Counted from the first letter of the stretch, positions 26,301-35,757 are shown. The stretch: 64,000 nucleotides of DNA from Alloprevotella tannerae ATCC 51259 (GCF_000159995.1 NZ_GG700643.1:923195-987194); one strand, 5' to 3'. Program-made: numbers and translations. Notes: a model not told the origin generated them from the sequence alone.

Positions 26301-27888
26301 CGTTGTGCGCTAAAACGCCGTAAGTGTAGTAAATCATTTCACCTTTCTGCAAGGTTTCTGCAAACTGGGTCGCACTTCCGTTCGTGACCACTTTAACAGA
26401 GTCCGGATAGCGCATAACGTCGTATGTCAACGGGCCAAGATAGCCGTCGTGAATCGTGCTCGTCGGCGCCTGCCACGTTAAATTAACCGCTCCGGTCGCA
26501 TTATCGATTGTGAGTTTTATGTCCTCGATCGCCTTCGGTTCATCATAGCCGATCCATTTTTCGATACGTGCATACGTGCCGGGGCCGGCAGCGTTTTCCA
26601 GTTGTACTACGAAGCGCGTCAAGCCTTCTTTTGTTACCGAAACATCAGCTGAAACGTTAGCACCGGGCTGCGTTTTTCCCGTAGCTAAAATCTGCTTGCC
26701 CAGCATAACGCGATAAGTGAGTTCGCCGGTAAGCGTACTGCCGCCATAGGTTTTGGTCGGTGCCTTGAAGTTTACTTTACCGCTAAGCGAAGCTTCGTTA
26801 AATGCGACGCTGAGTTCTTCGGCTGCCGCCGGTGCTCCCGCTTCTGCCAGCGGCTTCGGGACGGTTAGTGCCAAAACGATGTCGCCATTGGGGAAGTCGG
26901 AGATTTTTGTCACCGCACCCGTAGCGAGGTCAACCGTGTACAAGACCGACTGTTGCGCGTTGTCTACGCTGGCCCAGTAGAACGTATTTGTCTTTTGGTC
27001 TATCTCGCCGCTTTGGCTGTAGTAAGAGCCATCGGCGTCCGTAATTTCTATTCCTGTTGAGCCGATCAGCGTCTCCGTGCCGTTCGTCTTGTCTATTTTA
27101 TATAAGTTACCATCTGTGGCTATACCATATAGATAACCATCGGTTGAGAGTCCTAATGCGACGTAAGCCTTGTCCGTCGTACCGAAAGTTGTGCGCGTTT
27201 CGTTTTCAAAATCAACAACGCCAAACTCGCGTTTGGTCAGATCTGAATTATAAAATGCGCCGTAAATTTCTCCTGTAGTCTGATCCTGTGCCGTTTCAAG
27301 GGCAGCCAAACTCAGATCTATTTCTGTCGGCGGTGCTATTCTTTGCCAATTTTCCGGATCAAACTGCATATGGTAGGCTTTGACAATGCCCCACACGGCC
27401 AAAGACGTATCCAGATAGACGGAGTGCATAACGCCGTCGACTACGCCGCTTCCGCCGTTGGCAATCAGAGTGGGATCTTCTCCCAGCAGATTGAGTGCAG
27501 TGATCGGTGGCGCGGTAGAGAAAGAGTAGAAGCCATAATGCGTCTCCTCTTCTCCCCAAGTGTTTTGGTAGATCACATTGCCCCATAAGGTCATCGGTGC
27601 AGGGGCATCCAAGAGACTTGGGGGCGTAGCGTTTCTTGCGCTTTTCAAGGTGCGCTTCACGGTTTGGGGTACCGCGCGCAGGCGGTCGGGCCGCACGTAG
27701 CGCATTTTTGCCGGCGCCCAGGCCGGATAAGTTTTTTGTAGATCAACTTGCGCTTCCGTCTTCTCCTCAGGACCGCCGCGCGGATGCGCCGGCAGCTGCT
27801 TTAGATCGACTTGCGCCATCGTCTGTCCGGAAAAAGCCAAGCTAAGAAGCAAGGCACCCGTCACTAAGGTAGATAGTCTTTTAGTCAT
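23353..27888 (-). CDS. Giant secreted adhesin-like protein with choice-of-anchor J domains (paralogue 1)
   Basis: 1511 residues from the ATG at 27888 (a TTG at 27894 is less likely). Signal peptide to about residue 26 (ends QTMAQ). About 90-350 is a repetitive beta region resembling a propeller (YTVDLATGAVTKISDFP). Fibronectin-like domains follow. A choice-of-anchor J/cleaved-adhesin domain lies at about 555-710 (DDWMLTPPVHLKKG), a related region at about 925-1075, and another anchor J domain at about 1205-1370 (DADNWLISPKLSG). The last 70 residues look like a type IX sorting domain (PIDIYTIDGRLIAKG ... GIYVINGQKVVIK). It should be exported through the type IX system to the surface. It is a full-length paralogue of the next upstream gene. 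Ligand unknown. Confidence 0.82.
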   Translation of the reverse strand: MTKRLSTLVTGALLLSLAFSGQTMAQVDLKQLPAHPRGGPEEKTEAQVDLQKTYPAWAPAKMRYVRPDRLRAVPQTVKRTLKSARNATPPSLLDAPAPMTLWGNVIYQNTWGEEETHYGFYSFSTAPPITALNLLGEDPTLIANGGSGVVDGVMHSVYLDTSLAVWGIVKAYHMQFDPENWQRIAPPTEIDLSLAALETAQDQTTGEIYGAFYNSDLTKREFGVVDFENETRTTFGTTDKAYVALGLSTDGYLYGIATDGNLYKIDKTNGTETLIGSTGIEITDADGSYYSQSGEIDQKTNTFYWASVDNAQQSVLYTVDLATGAVTKISDFPNGDIVLALTVPKPLAEAGAPAAAEELSVAFNEASLSGKVNFKAPTKTYGGSTLTGELTYRVMLGKQILATGKTQPGANVSADVSVTKEGLTRFVVQLENAAGPGTYARIEKWIGYDEPKAIEDIKLTIDNATGAVNLTWQAPTSTIHDGYLGPLTYDVMRYPDSVKVVTNGSATQFAETLQKGEMIYYTYGVLAHNGTQQSVESMSNGVILGDTVSIPYLENFKTSESMNLFKIIDVNGDGKTWKWNPYASWDPGTSGQAAIYPYNRNADADDWMLTPPVHLKKGFLYHVAFKTKSRMEKFKERLEVKFGKGDKAEDMTDEILAPTDISSKDYITYEKDLKIDADGEYRIGFHALSPKNQFFLYIDSISIEKGVSFSAPDTVSNLTITPNPQAAKKATITFTTPTLDIAGKPLSGLFRYTVERKGKGVVKMVEYPARGKQYTFEDEVEENGFATYTIYCTNKDGDGRRLNKTVYVGLDVPKAPTNGRLTDQQSSIKIDWDAVEGVGKNGGIVLPENVIYQVYNIVYDKQGNPSAEILDDTQQTTYQVTRNTEEGNQEFILYALSATNDAGTSKLAATKGLVIGTPYALPIEESLPGGRLNLLWWIERSGSSSFAITTNKAYDNDGGAFVFNTKAAGDEASLNSGKISLKDTKHPQIALYHYSTPGKPIKLEVEVRKPDNTIVKVGQFDYATYTGQEGWQKMVCDLDANQFAKERYIQIGIHIIGGEINTPLWFDKISLRDLNERDLKASISAPEMMMKGETARTTISVENYGVEAINTYKVRLTAGNELVKEIASEQAIQSGEIREIAIDYKANVLIEGNSVALKAEVICDEDQNKADNVCEATVKLKDSEFPKPENVTAQTKGGTNVSLNWSAPSSTSQTITEDFEFYMPWSIDTFGDWTTIDADGGITGGFWRSYPYKHQGTPFAFIAFNPENLFTGCIEANPGIAPHSGDQYLAAVYTSNDDGTDFLDADNWLISPKLSGAAQKIDLWINNFKAKSKDYVEQIEILYSTTGRNKEDFQKIGDTHTISGGAFQNIAVDLPEGAKYFAIHHITDKDNVCLLMLDDVTFTKGYDAPKGYNVYRDGKLVIGLDGNTMKLDDSADTEGAHTYGITAVYEKGESQAVLINVTTALQLIEALSGQPIDIYTIDGRLIAKGLNSLPRLERGIYVINGQKVVIK

Positions 27889-28455
27889 GATCAAGATGAT
27901 TTAAATGAATAAAAAAAAGTAAGAGTCTCGTTTTCCTTGCAGATTTTGCAAATATCCGCCACTTGATTTTCATTGTCAACCTTTTCACCTTATTTATTTA
28001 TAATTTAAGGGTTAAAAATTGTTTATTTAGGCCGGAAGTACTCGATATGTGTACTTTTCGGTCTGTTTCTCAATATCTTTTGTTTAGTTTTTGTGTGTTT
28101 ATTTTGTTGTATGTCTCATTCCGGTCGGCCTGTCTGAAAGAGGGCGAGGGCTATTGTCGCCGATAACGGACTGTGTGGCTGACAAGTGCTTTTTCGCGTT
28201 GTCGAAATTCGCGATAGCTCTTTCGTCCGACTGATTCAGTCGCGTAAAAGGTTCTTATTCCGTTTGATCGAATCGTTGTTTTTTTGGTCGACGGGCGGCT
28301 TTTTTCTCTTTTGGCTTCCGCATATGTCGTGCTCAGCCTGCCTCCTGCTGCTTCGCTCTAAAATCGGTTCGCCTTTGTCCTGATATGAGTTTAATTTCGT
28401 CTGACAAACAGCCCGATTCGTTTTGGATTATGTGCGAGAAAAGCTTATTTCTATG

Positions 28456-28566
28456 GATTGTCATCGTGATAAAAAATGCTTACGCTCACGATAAAAAGAG
28501 TTTGCGCTCGTGATAAAAAAGGTTTGCGCTCACGATGAAAAACACAGAAGCTTGTGAAAAGAAATG
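28456..28566. repeat. Tandem array C (CTCRYGA family)
   Basis: Clear 22-bp units at 28479-28500, 28501-28522 and 28523-28544, flanked by degenerate copies at about 28456-28478 and 28545-28566. Cores alternate between TCACGA and TCGTGA. It sits in a 1.18-kb gap (27889-29064) between the two giant paralogues, otherwise without convincing genes apart from the terminator. Confidence 0.85.
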
Positions 28567-28993
28567 AGGAAATGGCGATTTGAAGGATTGCTTTTTGCTG
28601 TATCCGCCTGAATAATAGCGTTTTTCGCTGTGTGTTGCTTGCGCTTCGCCGCCTATGTGTCTGTCGTGCCTGTTTGTTTTTGGTGTGGAAGGGACTTCTT
28701 TGTTGCCCGAGGCGACAAATGGTTTGTCGTTCTTCTCGGCTATGCTTGTCGGCCTTTTCGTTTGTCTGCTTTTTCGCGATACATGATGAGGGCCGGCAGA
28801 CTACTTGCCGGAAACGACGGGGGGCGTTTTTTTATTTTGCTAAAAAAAGAATGGTCGTTATGAAGCGTAAATGAGGCTTGGGGCTTGATAAGGAGGGATT
28901 TTCGATGGCTGATGCAAACAGGCAGGAAGTCGGTTTGCACTGCCGCGTGGGCAATGAGCCTTTCGGCTGCTCCCGCTTCTCACGTCGTAGGTC

Positions 28994-29031
28994 AAAAAAA
29001 CGACAACCTCCTACGGTGGGGAGGTTGTCGT
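28994..29031 (-). terminator. Terminator of the second giant adhesin gene
   Basis: ACGACAACCTC (29000-29010) pairs with GAGGTTGTCGT (29021-29031), with a T-run on the minus strand (A's at 28994-28999). Nearly the same as the paralogue's terminator, so gene and terminator were duplicated together. Confidence 0.85.
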
Positions 29032-29064
29032 TGGTTAAAGAGGATTGTTGGCAAAAAATAGTCT

Positions 29065-32000
29065 TTATTTGACCACTACTTTCTTACCATTGATAACGTA
29101 TACGCCAGGGGCGAGTTGCGGCAAACGCTTCAGCGCTTTGCCGATCAGGCGACCATCGGCTGCATAAACGTCGTATGGTTGGCCGGACATCGCCTCAATA
29201 AGTTGGATAGCCGTAGTGACGTCAATCCAAACGGGCTTCGATTCGCCCTTATCATAGACTGCCGTGATGGCATAGCGATGCAGGCCTTCGGTTTCCGCTT
29301 TGTCGTCGATCGTCATCGTTTGTTCGTTGAGCGTTGCGACGAGTTTACCATCGCGATATACGTTGTAGCCTTTCGGCTTTGCATAGCCCTTGACGAAGGT
29401 CACGTCGTCGAGCATAAAGATGCAGACGTTGTCTTTCCCCGTAATGTGGCGGATGGCAAAATATTTGGCGCCTTGCGGCAGGTCGGCCTTGATGTTTTGG
29501 AATTTTCCGCCACTTACTCGGCGCGTTTCGCCCACTTTTTGGAAGTTTTGGGGCTGTCGGTCGGTCGTAGAATAGAGTATGTCGATCTGTTCCGTAAACT
29601 CCTGCGATTGGCTCTTATAGTTGTTGACCCAGAAGTTGATCTGCTGCGCCTCGCCTGAGAGCATGGGGCTGATCAGCCAGTTGTCGGCATCGACTGATTC
29701 GGTCTCGCCGGGCTTGGTCGAATAGATCGCCGTCAGATATTGTTCGCCGGAGTGTGGCTTCAGGATCGGGTTGCTCTCCGTGCAACCTGCGAAGAGGTTT
29801 TCGGGATTGAAGGCGATGAAAGCAAAGGGTGTGCCTTGGTGCTTGTAGGGGTGCGACTTCCAGAAGCCGCCCACGTTGCCGCCGTCGCCGTCGATGCCGG
29901 TCCAGTCGCCAAAGTTGTTGATCGTCCAGGGCGCGTAGCTTTCAAAATCTTCCGTCACTTTGCGCGTCAAAGCGGCAGGTGCTTGCCAATTGAGTTGCAC
30001 GTCTTGCTCCGATTTCAGTGTGGCCGTGACGTTTTCCGGTTGCGGCAGGTCTGAATCTTTGAGCGTGGTGGTCGCTTCGCTGAAGTTGTCGTCGATGTTG
30101 GGGTCTTCCTCGCATACGACTTCGGCTTTGAGCGTGACAGCTTCGTCGTTGCTCAAAATATTCGTCTTATAGTCGATCGTAAAATCGCAGGTTTCGCCCG
30201 CCGGAAGGGCCTTTTCTGATGCGATTTCTTGTACGAGTTCGCTGCCCGCCTTGAGGCGTACCTTGTAGGCTTGAATGGGTTCTGCACCGATGTTCTTTAC
30301 GCTTACGGTGGTGGGAATCGTCTCGCCCTTCGTGGCTACTTCGGGCGCGGTGATTGCGACGTTGAGGTCGTGATCAGGCGCGTCGTACACCATAATCTTG
30401 TCGACCCAAACCGGCACGCGGGCTTTGTCGGCCACGGCGCGGATGCGGAATTGCAGATAAGGCTCAGCGCCAAACTTGGTCTTGTCGATGTCGTACTCGA
30501 ATTTGTTCCAGTCGGTCACGGTTTTGAGGGGGGCGTAGTCGAACTGACCCACCTTGACCAGTGTGTTGTCGGCCTTGCGAATTTCCAGTTCTAAACGGAT
30601 GGGTTTTGCCGGTTCGGCGAAGTGGTAGAAGGAGATTCGTGGGTGCTTAGCGCCTTGTATGGAAATTTTTCCGGAGTTGATGCAGGCGTCGTCACCGGCT
30701 TTGTCGGCGCTAAACTTGAAGGCGCCGCCGTCTTTGTCGACCGTGCGGTCGCTGGTCGTGCCGAAGGTGGATTTGCCTGAATGTTCGTGCCACCATAGCA
30801 GACTGAGTTCGTCGCCGGCTACTGATTCCTTGATCGGTAACGCGTAGGGCGCGCCGACTACTAAGCCTTGGGTGAACGAAACGGGGCTCGCTCCGCTCGC
30901 ATTCTTGGCGGATAGACCATATATAATGTATTGCTGGGGACCTTGAGCGGTGTTGCGCGATACGTTGTAAGAGGTTTGCATCGTTTCCGTCAGGAATTGG
31001 GGCGTAGGTTTCCCGCTTTGACTATCGTAAGATATGTTGTAAATGCGATAGATTACGTTTTGCGGCAATACAACGCCGCCGTGCTGGCCTACGCTACCGA
31101 CTGCGTCCCACTCGATGCCGATGTTGTCGCTCCGATCTGAGAGTCGGCCGCCCTCAGGCGCTTGCGGAGCGTCGAGTCCGATGAAGACCGTCTTGGTCAG
31201 TTTGCGACCTTCCCCGTTTTTATTGAAACACGTGATGGTATAAGTGGCGATGCCGGCGTCTGTAAGCACGTCTTCGAAAGTGTATTGCTTGCCGCGAGCG
31301 GGGTATTCTACCTCTTTCACGACGCCTTTCCCTTCGCGCTCAATCGTAAAGCGGAACAGACCGCTCAAAGGCTGGCCTTTGAGGTCCTTTGTCGGTGTTT
31401 TGAAAGTAAGCGTGGCTTTCTTCTCGGCCTGCGGATTGGGCGTGATGGTCAGATCTTGAACCGAATCGGGCGCGCTAAAAGCAATGCCGTTCCCAATTGA
31501 AATACTATCGATGTAGAGGAAGAGCTGATTTTGCGGGCTCAAAGCGTGGAAGCCGATGCGATATTTTCCGTCGGCGTCAATCGAAAGATCTTTTTCGAAT
31601 GTAACGTAGCCGTCCGTGGATATTTCTGTGGGCGCCAAAATTTCGTTTGACATATCCTCGATCTGATCACCCTTTCCGAACTTCACTTCCAGGCGCTCTT
31701 TGTACCTTTTTAAGCGCGACTTGGTCTTGAATGCGAAATGGTAGATATGATCTTTTTTCAACATAACCGGCGGCGTCAACATCCAATCGTCGGCGTCTTG
31801 TTCCGGATTGTAGTAATATGTGGCCGCTTGTCCCGCCGCGCCCGTTTCATATTTGCCGTAGGGGTTCCAAACCCACGTTTGCCCGTCGTTATTGACGTCA
31901 ATTATTTTAAAGAGGTTCATAGATGCGGGCGTTTTGAACTCTTCCAAGTAGGGCAGGCTTACGCTATCGCCCAGCACGGCGCCGTTGGAGTAGGCTTGAG

Positions 32001-33603
32001 CGCTTTTCTGCGTACCGTTGTGGGCCCAGATGCCATACGAGTAGTAAGTCATTTCGCCTTTTGTCAGGGTTTCGGCAAACTCTGTTGCGCTTCCGTTTGT
32101 GACCACCATCACAGAATCCGGGTAGCGCATAACGTCATACGTCAAGGTGCCGAGATAACCTTCGTGGAGTGTGGCTGTCGGTGCTGACCACGTCAGTTTG
32201 GCCGCGCCCGTTTCGTTATTGATGTCGAGGTGTGCATTTTCGATTGCTCGCGGCTCATCATAGCCGATCCACTTTTCGACATATGTATAAGGCCCTTGCC
32301 CTGCCGCGTTTTCCAAGCGTAGCGTGAAGCGTACGAGTCCCTCTTGCGCCACCGTAACGTTGGCCGAGACCTCTTCGCCGGCTTGTGCCGTACCGGTGGC
32401 CAACGTATTTTTACCTTGCAAGATGTTATACGTCACGTTGCCGTTCAGCGTGCTGCCGCCAAAAGTCTTCGTCGGCACTTTGAAGTCGATCTTGCCCGTG
32501 AGCGAAGCCCCCGTAAAGTTGGCCGCCATTTCTTCCGCTGCGGCCGGAGCTCCCGCTGCCGCTTTCGGCTTCGGTACGATCAAGCCCACGAACATATCAT
32601 TGTTCGGGAAGTCGGAAATTTTTGTTGCTGCCCCCGTCTTGAGGTCCACCGTGTATAAGGCCGCATTCTGCTGCGCATCGACACAGGTCCAGTAGAACGT
32701 ATTTGTTTTCGCGTCGATCTCGCCACTTTGTCCCGAGTAACTGCCATCCTCGTCCAAGAGCGTTACGCCCGTCGAGCCGATTTGCGTTTCCTTGCCGTTC
32801 GTCTTATCTATTTTATATAAGTAACCATCGCTGGCGATGCCGTATAAGAAGCCATCCGTGGAAAGTCCGAGGGCAACATACGACTTATCCGTTTTGCCAA
32901 ACGTAGTGCGCGTTTCCTTTTCAAAATCTATGACGCCAAATTCCCGCTGCTGCAGTTGCGCGTCATAAAATTCGCCATAGACCTCGCCCGTCGTTGGATC
33001 CTGCGCCGTTTCGAAGGCCGCCAGATGAAGTTGCACCTCTTTTGAGGGCGCAACCCTTTCCCACGTTTCCGGATCAAACTGCAAATGATACGCTTTGATA
33101 ATGCCATAGACCGCGAGCGACGTATCTAAGAAGACGCCGTGCAAGACGCCGTTGACGATGCCGCATCCGGCGTTGAAAATCATGTCGGGATCTTTGCCCA
33201 ACAAGTTGACCGAGTTGACCGGAGCCGCCGTAGAGAAGGCGTAGTAGCCATATTGAGGTTCCCCCTCGCCCCACGTGGTCTGATAGATCGCATTGCCCCA
33301 CAACTCGATCGGCGCCGGTGCTCCCAAGAGGCTTGGAGGCGTAGCCCCCTTTCGGCTTTTATTAGGGCGATTCAAAGTTTGCGGTAAGTTGCGCAAATTG
33401 TTGGGTCGTATGTAGCCCATTTTCACCGACGCCAATGCCGGATACGTTTGCCTAAGGTCGATTTCCGCCTCCGGCCGTGTGTTGATGTCGCCCCGCGGAT
33501 GCATGAGCGCCGGCTTTGCGCCAACTTGCGCTTGCGCCGGTCCGGAGAAGGCCAAACAAGCCGCCAAAGCTCCGGTCATTAAGATGGATAATTTTTTTCT
33601 CAT
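29065..33603 (-). CDS. Giant secreted adhesin-like protein with choice-of-anchor J domains (paralogue 2)
   Basis: 1512 residues from the ATG at 33603 (MRKKLSILMTGALAACLAFS). A longer frame to 33738 adds a basic non-signal stretch and is rejected. The domain order is the same as in paralogue 1: signal peptide to about residue 26, propeller-like region (YTVDLKTGAATKISDFP), Fn3-like domains, anchor J domains (DDWMLTPPVMLKKD, DADNWLISPMLSG) and a C-terminal sorting-like domain (YDVYAADGRLIGKA ... GVYVINGKKVVVK). The two proteins align almost end to end with many identical blocks, but the N-terminal 90 residues and linkers differ. A common CATATTTG-like element precedes both genes. Surface adhesin role is inferred from domains. 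Confidence 0.82.
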   Translation of the reverse strand: MRKKLSILMTGALAACLAFSGPAQAQVGAKPALMHPRGDINTRPEAEIDLRQTYPALASVKMGYIRPNNLRNLPQTLNRPNKSRKGATPPSLLGAPAPIELWGNAIYQTTWGEGEPQYGYYAFSTAAPVNSVNLLGKDPDMIFNAGCGIVNGVLHGVFLDTSLAVYGIIKAYHLQFDPETWERVAPSKEVQLHLAAFETAQDPTTGEVYGEFYDAQLQQREFGVIDFEKETRTTFGKTDKSYVALGLSTDGFLYGIASDGYLYKIDKTNGKETQIGSTGVTLLDEDGSYSGQSGEIDAKTNTFYWTCVDAQQNAALYTVDLKTGAATKISDFPNNDMFVGLIVPKPKAAAGAPAAAEEMAANFTGASLTGKIDFKVPTKTFGGSTLNGNVTYNILQGKNTLATGTAQAGEEVSANVTVAQEGLVRFTLRLENAAGQGPYTYVEKWIGYDEPRAIENAHLDINNETGAAKLTWSAPTATLHEGYLGTLTYDVMRYPDSVMVVTNGSATEFAETLTKGEMTYYSYGIWAHNGTQKSAQAYSNGAVLGDSVSLPYLEEFKTPASMNLFKIIDVNNDGQTWVWNPYGKYETGAAGQAATYYYNPEQDADDWMLTPPVMLKKDHIYHFAFKTKSRLKRYKERLEVKFGKGDQIEDMSNEILAPTEISTDGYVTFEKDLSIDADGKYRIGFHALSPQNQLFLYIDSISIGNGIAFSAPDSVQDLTITPNPQAEKKATLTFKTPTKDLKGQPLSGLFRFTIEREGKGVVKEVEYPARGKQYTFEDVLTDAGIATYTITCFNKNGEGRKLTKTVFIGLDAPQAPEGGRLSDRSDNIGIEWDAVGSVGQHGGVVLPQNVIYRIYNISYDSQSGKPTPQFLTETMQTSYNVSRNTAQGPQQYIIYGLSAKNASGASPVSFTQGLVVGAPYALPIKESVAGDELSLLWWHEHSGKSTFGTTSDRTVDKDGGAFKFSADKAGDDACINSGKISIQGAKHPRISFYHFAEPAKPIRLELEIRKADNTLVKVGQFDYAPLKTVTDWNKFEYDIDKTKFGAEPYLQFRIRAVADKARVPVWVDKIMVYDAPDHDLNVAITAPEVATKGETIPTTVSVKNIGAEPIQAYKVRLKAGSELVQEIASEKALPAGETCDFTIDYKTNILSNDEAVTLKAEVVCEEDPNIDDNFSEATTTLKDSDLPQPENVTATLKSEQDVQLNWQAPAALTRKVTEDFESYAPWTINNFGDWTGIDGDGGNVGGFWKSHPYKHQGTPFAFIAFNPENLFAGCTESNPILKPHSGEQYLTAIYSTKPGETESVDADNWLISPMLSGEAQQINFWVNNYKSQSQEFTEQIDILYSTTDRQPQNFQKVGETRRVSGGKFQNIKADLPQGAKYFAIRHITGKDNVCIFMLDDVTFVKGYAKPKGYNVYRDGKLVATLNEQTMTIDDKAETEGLHRYAITAVYDKGESKPVWIDVTTAIQLIEAMSGQPYDVYAADGRLIGKALKRLPQLAPGVYVINGKKVVVK

Positions 33604-34172
33604 TATTAAAAATGGATTTAGGTAAATAAAGGTCGACGTTTTCGTTTTCCGTATAATCGTTACAAATATGCGTATTTTTATTTTCTTCAGCAATATTTTC
33701 AGCATCTTTGTTCGTCTTTTTAAGGCAAATGTTGGCAAAGTGAGAATTTTGTTGACTTATTTTCCAATGCTTCTGCTTTGTTTTTCTGCGCGCATTGTTA
33801 AGTTGTTTGTAGTGAAATGTGTGTTACTGTCTACTTTTTCGGTAATTGATGGCGCATAAGTTGTATTATAATGAGATGACGGCTAACTATTGTTATTTCT
33901 TGACTTGAAATGCGCCTTGCGATGTCCTGTTTGTCGACGAATAGGCCTGATACAGCGTCGGTAAGTCTCATCCTATCCCCCATCAAAACTTTTATAAGAA
34001 GCGCGATTCTTTTATTTTTATTACTTTTTCGCGCAGATGTGTTGCTCTTGCTTTCACCTTCTTTTTCGGCCCTCGCACGGCAGAATCAGCAGGTCGCCAA
34101 TCAGTTATCTAAAAACTTGATTTTATCCCCTTCCGAATGCACATCGTAAGCAGCAAACATCTGCGGCGCACC

Positions 34173-34257
34173 TTTTTTATCACGACAAAAAAGGCTTACG
34201 CTCACGATGAAAAAGGTTTGCGCTCGTGAGAAAAAAGGCTTCCGCTCGTGAGCGTAC
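34173..34257. repeat. Tandem array D (CTCRYGA family)
   Basis: Units at about 34173-34194, 34195-34216, 34217-34238 and 34239-34257. The first two carry TCACGA and the last two TCGTGA, so the left half can pair with the right half. The remainder of 33604-34400 shows no convincing gene. Confidence 0.85.
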
Positions 34258-34408
34258 ACTGCGTCGATGGGGAGAAGGGGCTGCAAGAAGTAGATTTTGT
34301 CCCTAAAAAATAAGTTTTATTCGCGCGTTTTTCCCCCATTTAGCGTAAAAAATGCGTGCAGAGCGATAAAAAATAAGCAGAAAGCGTGCAATATTAAATC
34401 GGAATGCG

Positions 34409-34416
34409 TATCTTTG
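34409..34416 (+). promoter_or_regulatory. Probable -7 element of the ferredoxin gene
   Basis: TATCTTTG matches TAnnTTTG, 57 bases upstream of the ATG at 34474. The -33 box is poor. Confidence 0.5.
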
Positions 34417-34473
34417 CACCTGTTCCGGAGAGGAACTTACTACATAACAACAATTTAAATTTTTAGAATTACT

Positions 34474-34644
34474 ATGGCTTACGTTATTAGCGACGACTGC
34501 GTTGCATGTGGAACGTGCATCGGCGAATGCCCGACAGAATCTATCTCTGAAGGCGAAAAATATTCAATCAATCCTGACTCTTGTGTTGATTGCGGTGCTT
34601 GCGCAGACGCTTGCCCGACGGGCGCAATCGCTCCCGGCGAATAA
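34474..34644 (+). CDS. 2[4Fe-4S] ferredoxin
   Basis: A 56-residue protein (MAYVISDDCVACGTCIGECP ...) with two perfect CxxCxxCxxxCP motifs: CVACGTCIGECP and CVDCGACADACP. This is the clostridial-type ferredoxin that carries low-potential electrons, for example with pyruvate:ferredoxin oxidoreductase. Length and motif spacing are typical. It is a single-gene unit with its own promoter element and a strong terminator. The redox partner is not in the window. Confidence 0.96.
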   Translation: MAYVISDDCVACGTCIGECPTESISEGEKYSINPDSCVDCGACADACPTGAIAPGE

Positions 34645-34666
34645 TTAGTCAGACTTACGACTTACG

Positions 34667-34702
34667 GCGGCCCGAGGTAATTTGCTTCGGGCCGCTGCTT
34701 TT
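34667..34702 (+). terminator. Terminator of the ferredoxin gene
   Basis: GCGGCCCGA (34667-34675) pairs with TCGGGCCGC (34687-34695), followed by TGCTTTTTAT. Confidence 0.85.
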
Positions 34703-34839
34703 TATCCGCTTATCGATACTTTTTTGCTCGATATTGGGCCATTAGGTCGTAAAAATAGGCGCTGCGGGCAATATTCGGCGCCCTCGCACGTTTAGAACAA
34801 TAAGATGAAGCGCTCAAAGTGGGCCTTCACAATACAGAT

Positions 34840-35553
34840 ATGAAGACCCGATTACTCCTTCTCGCCTGTTTGCTCCTCGCAAGCCTGCAACTGCCGCTCG
34901 CTGCCCAAGAACGGAAGTTGCAGAACAAGCCCTTTATCGATGAGCGCCGCTTCCACTACGGATTCTTCGTGGGGCTGGCGGATCAGGGATTGAAGTTGCG
35001 CAACAATGGCTTTATCCAGCCCGGCACGGGGCGGCAGTGGGTTGCCGAAAACGATAGTCAGAATTTTGGCTTTTCAGTGGGTATCTTAGGCGATCTGCGT
35101 TTGGGGCGCTACGTCTCCCTACGCACATTGCCCCAGTTGCAGTTTGGCAGTAAGCATTTGAGTTTTCGCGATTTAAGTACGGGCGAAAAGCGGTCGCAAG
35201 ATATGAAGTCGACCTACATTGGCCTGCCCATCGATCTCAAAGTGGCGGCGCCGCGCTTCAACAACTATCGCCCCTACGTGATGCTCGGCATTGCGCCCTT
35301 TTATGACCTGACCACGAGCAAGCATTCGCTGCTGCGCACGAAGGCGCTCAATACCTGCTTGGAGGTAGGTATGGGCTGCGAAATTTATCTGCCGTTTTTC
35401 AAACTCGTGCCCGAGTTGAAGTTTGATTTCGGTTTGGGCAATGTGCTCGACAAGCAGCGCCCCGAACTCACCGATCCCGCTCAGCGCATCTTTACGGAAA
35501 GCATTGATGCCGCGCATCTGAATATGGTTTCGCTCGTGTTCTATTTTGAATGA
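34840..35553 (+). CDS. porT: PorT-family outer-membrane protein (type IX secretion)
   Basis: 237 residues from the ATG at 34840 (MKTRLLLLACLLLASLQLPLAAQ, signal peptide). The family pattern is clear: KPFIDERRFHYGFFVGLADQGLKL, TLPQLQFGSKHLSF, STYIGLPIDLKVAA and RPYVMLGIAPFYDL, ending in a barrel strand VSLVFYFE. PorT is an outer-membrane beta-barrel needed for type IX secretion in Porphyromonas and relatives. It is the only T9SS machinery gene in the window, but four secreted proteins here carry sorting-like C-termini, so they are candidate cargo. A nine-C tract follows at 35627-35635. Confidence 0.88.
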   Translation: MKTRLLLLACLLLASLQLPLAAQERKLQNKPFIDERRFHYGFFVGLADQGLKLRNNGFIQPGTGRQWVAENDSQNFGFSVGILGDLRLGRYVSLRTLPQLQFGSKHLSFRDLSTGEKRSQDMKSTYIGLPIDLKVAAPRFNNYRPYVMLGIAPFYDLTTSKHSLLRTKALNTCLEVGMGCEIYLPFFKLVPELKFDFGLGNVLDKQRPELTDPAQRIFTESIDAAHLNMVSLVFYFE

Positions 35554-35716
35554 CGCAGAGCGCTGCCGAGGCCGACGGCGATGAAGCCTTGCGGGCTGCA
35601 GGAGAAGACAACTTAAGAGATGAAAGCCCCCCCCCGACGGCTTACTCCCCAACAAGACCGACACACAATTATATATAATGATCCCCCACCTTGGCGGTGA
35701 GGGAATGGAGATGATG

Positions 35717-35753
35717 GCGCTGCATACGAAAGTGTGCGGCGCTGCTCTTTTTT
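35717..35753 (+). terminator. Terminator after porT
   Basis: GCGCTGCATAC (35717-35727) pairs with GTGTGCGGCGC (35732-35742) with two non-Watson-Crick positions and a GAAA loop, followed by TGCTCTTTTTT. It separates convergent porT and the YeiH gene. Confidence 0.7.
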
Positions 35754-35757
35754 AGGC

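Noticed and set aside
28630-28863. Cys/Phe-rich frames between the two giant adhesins
   Set aside because: Overlapping frames in AT- and T-rich non-coding DNA with no ribosome site or domain.
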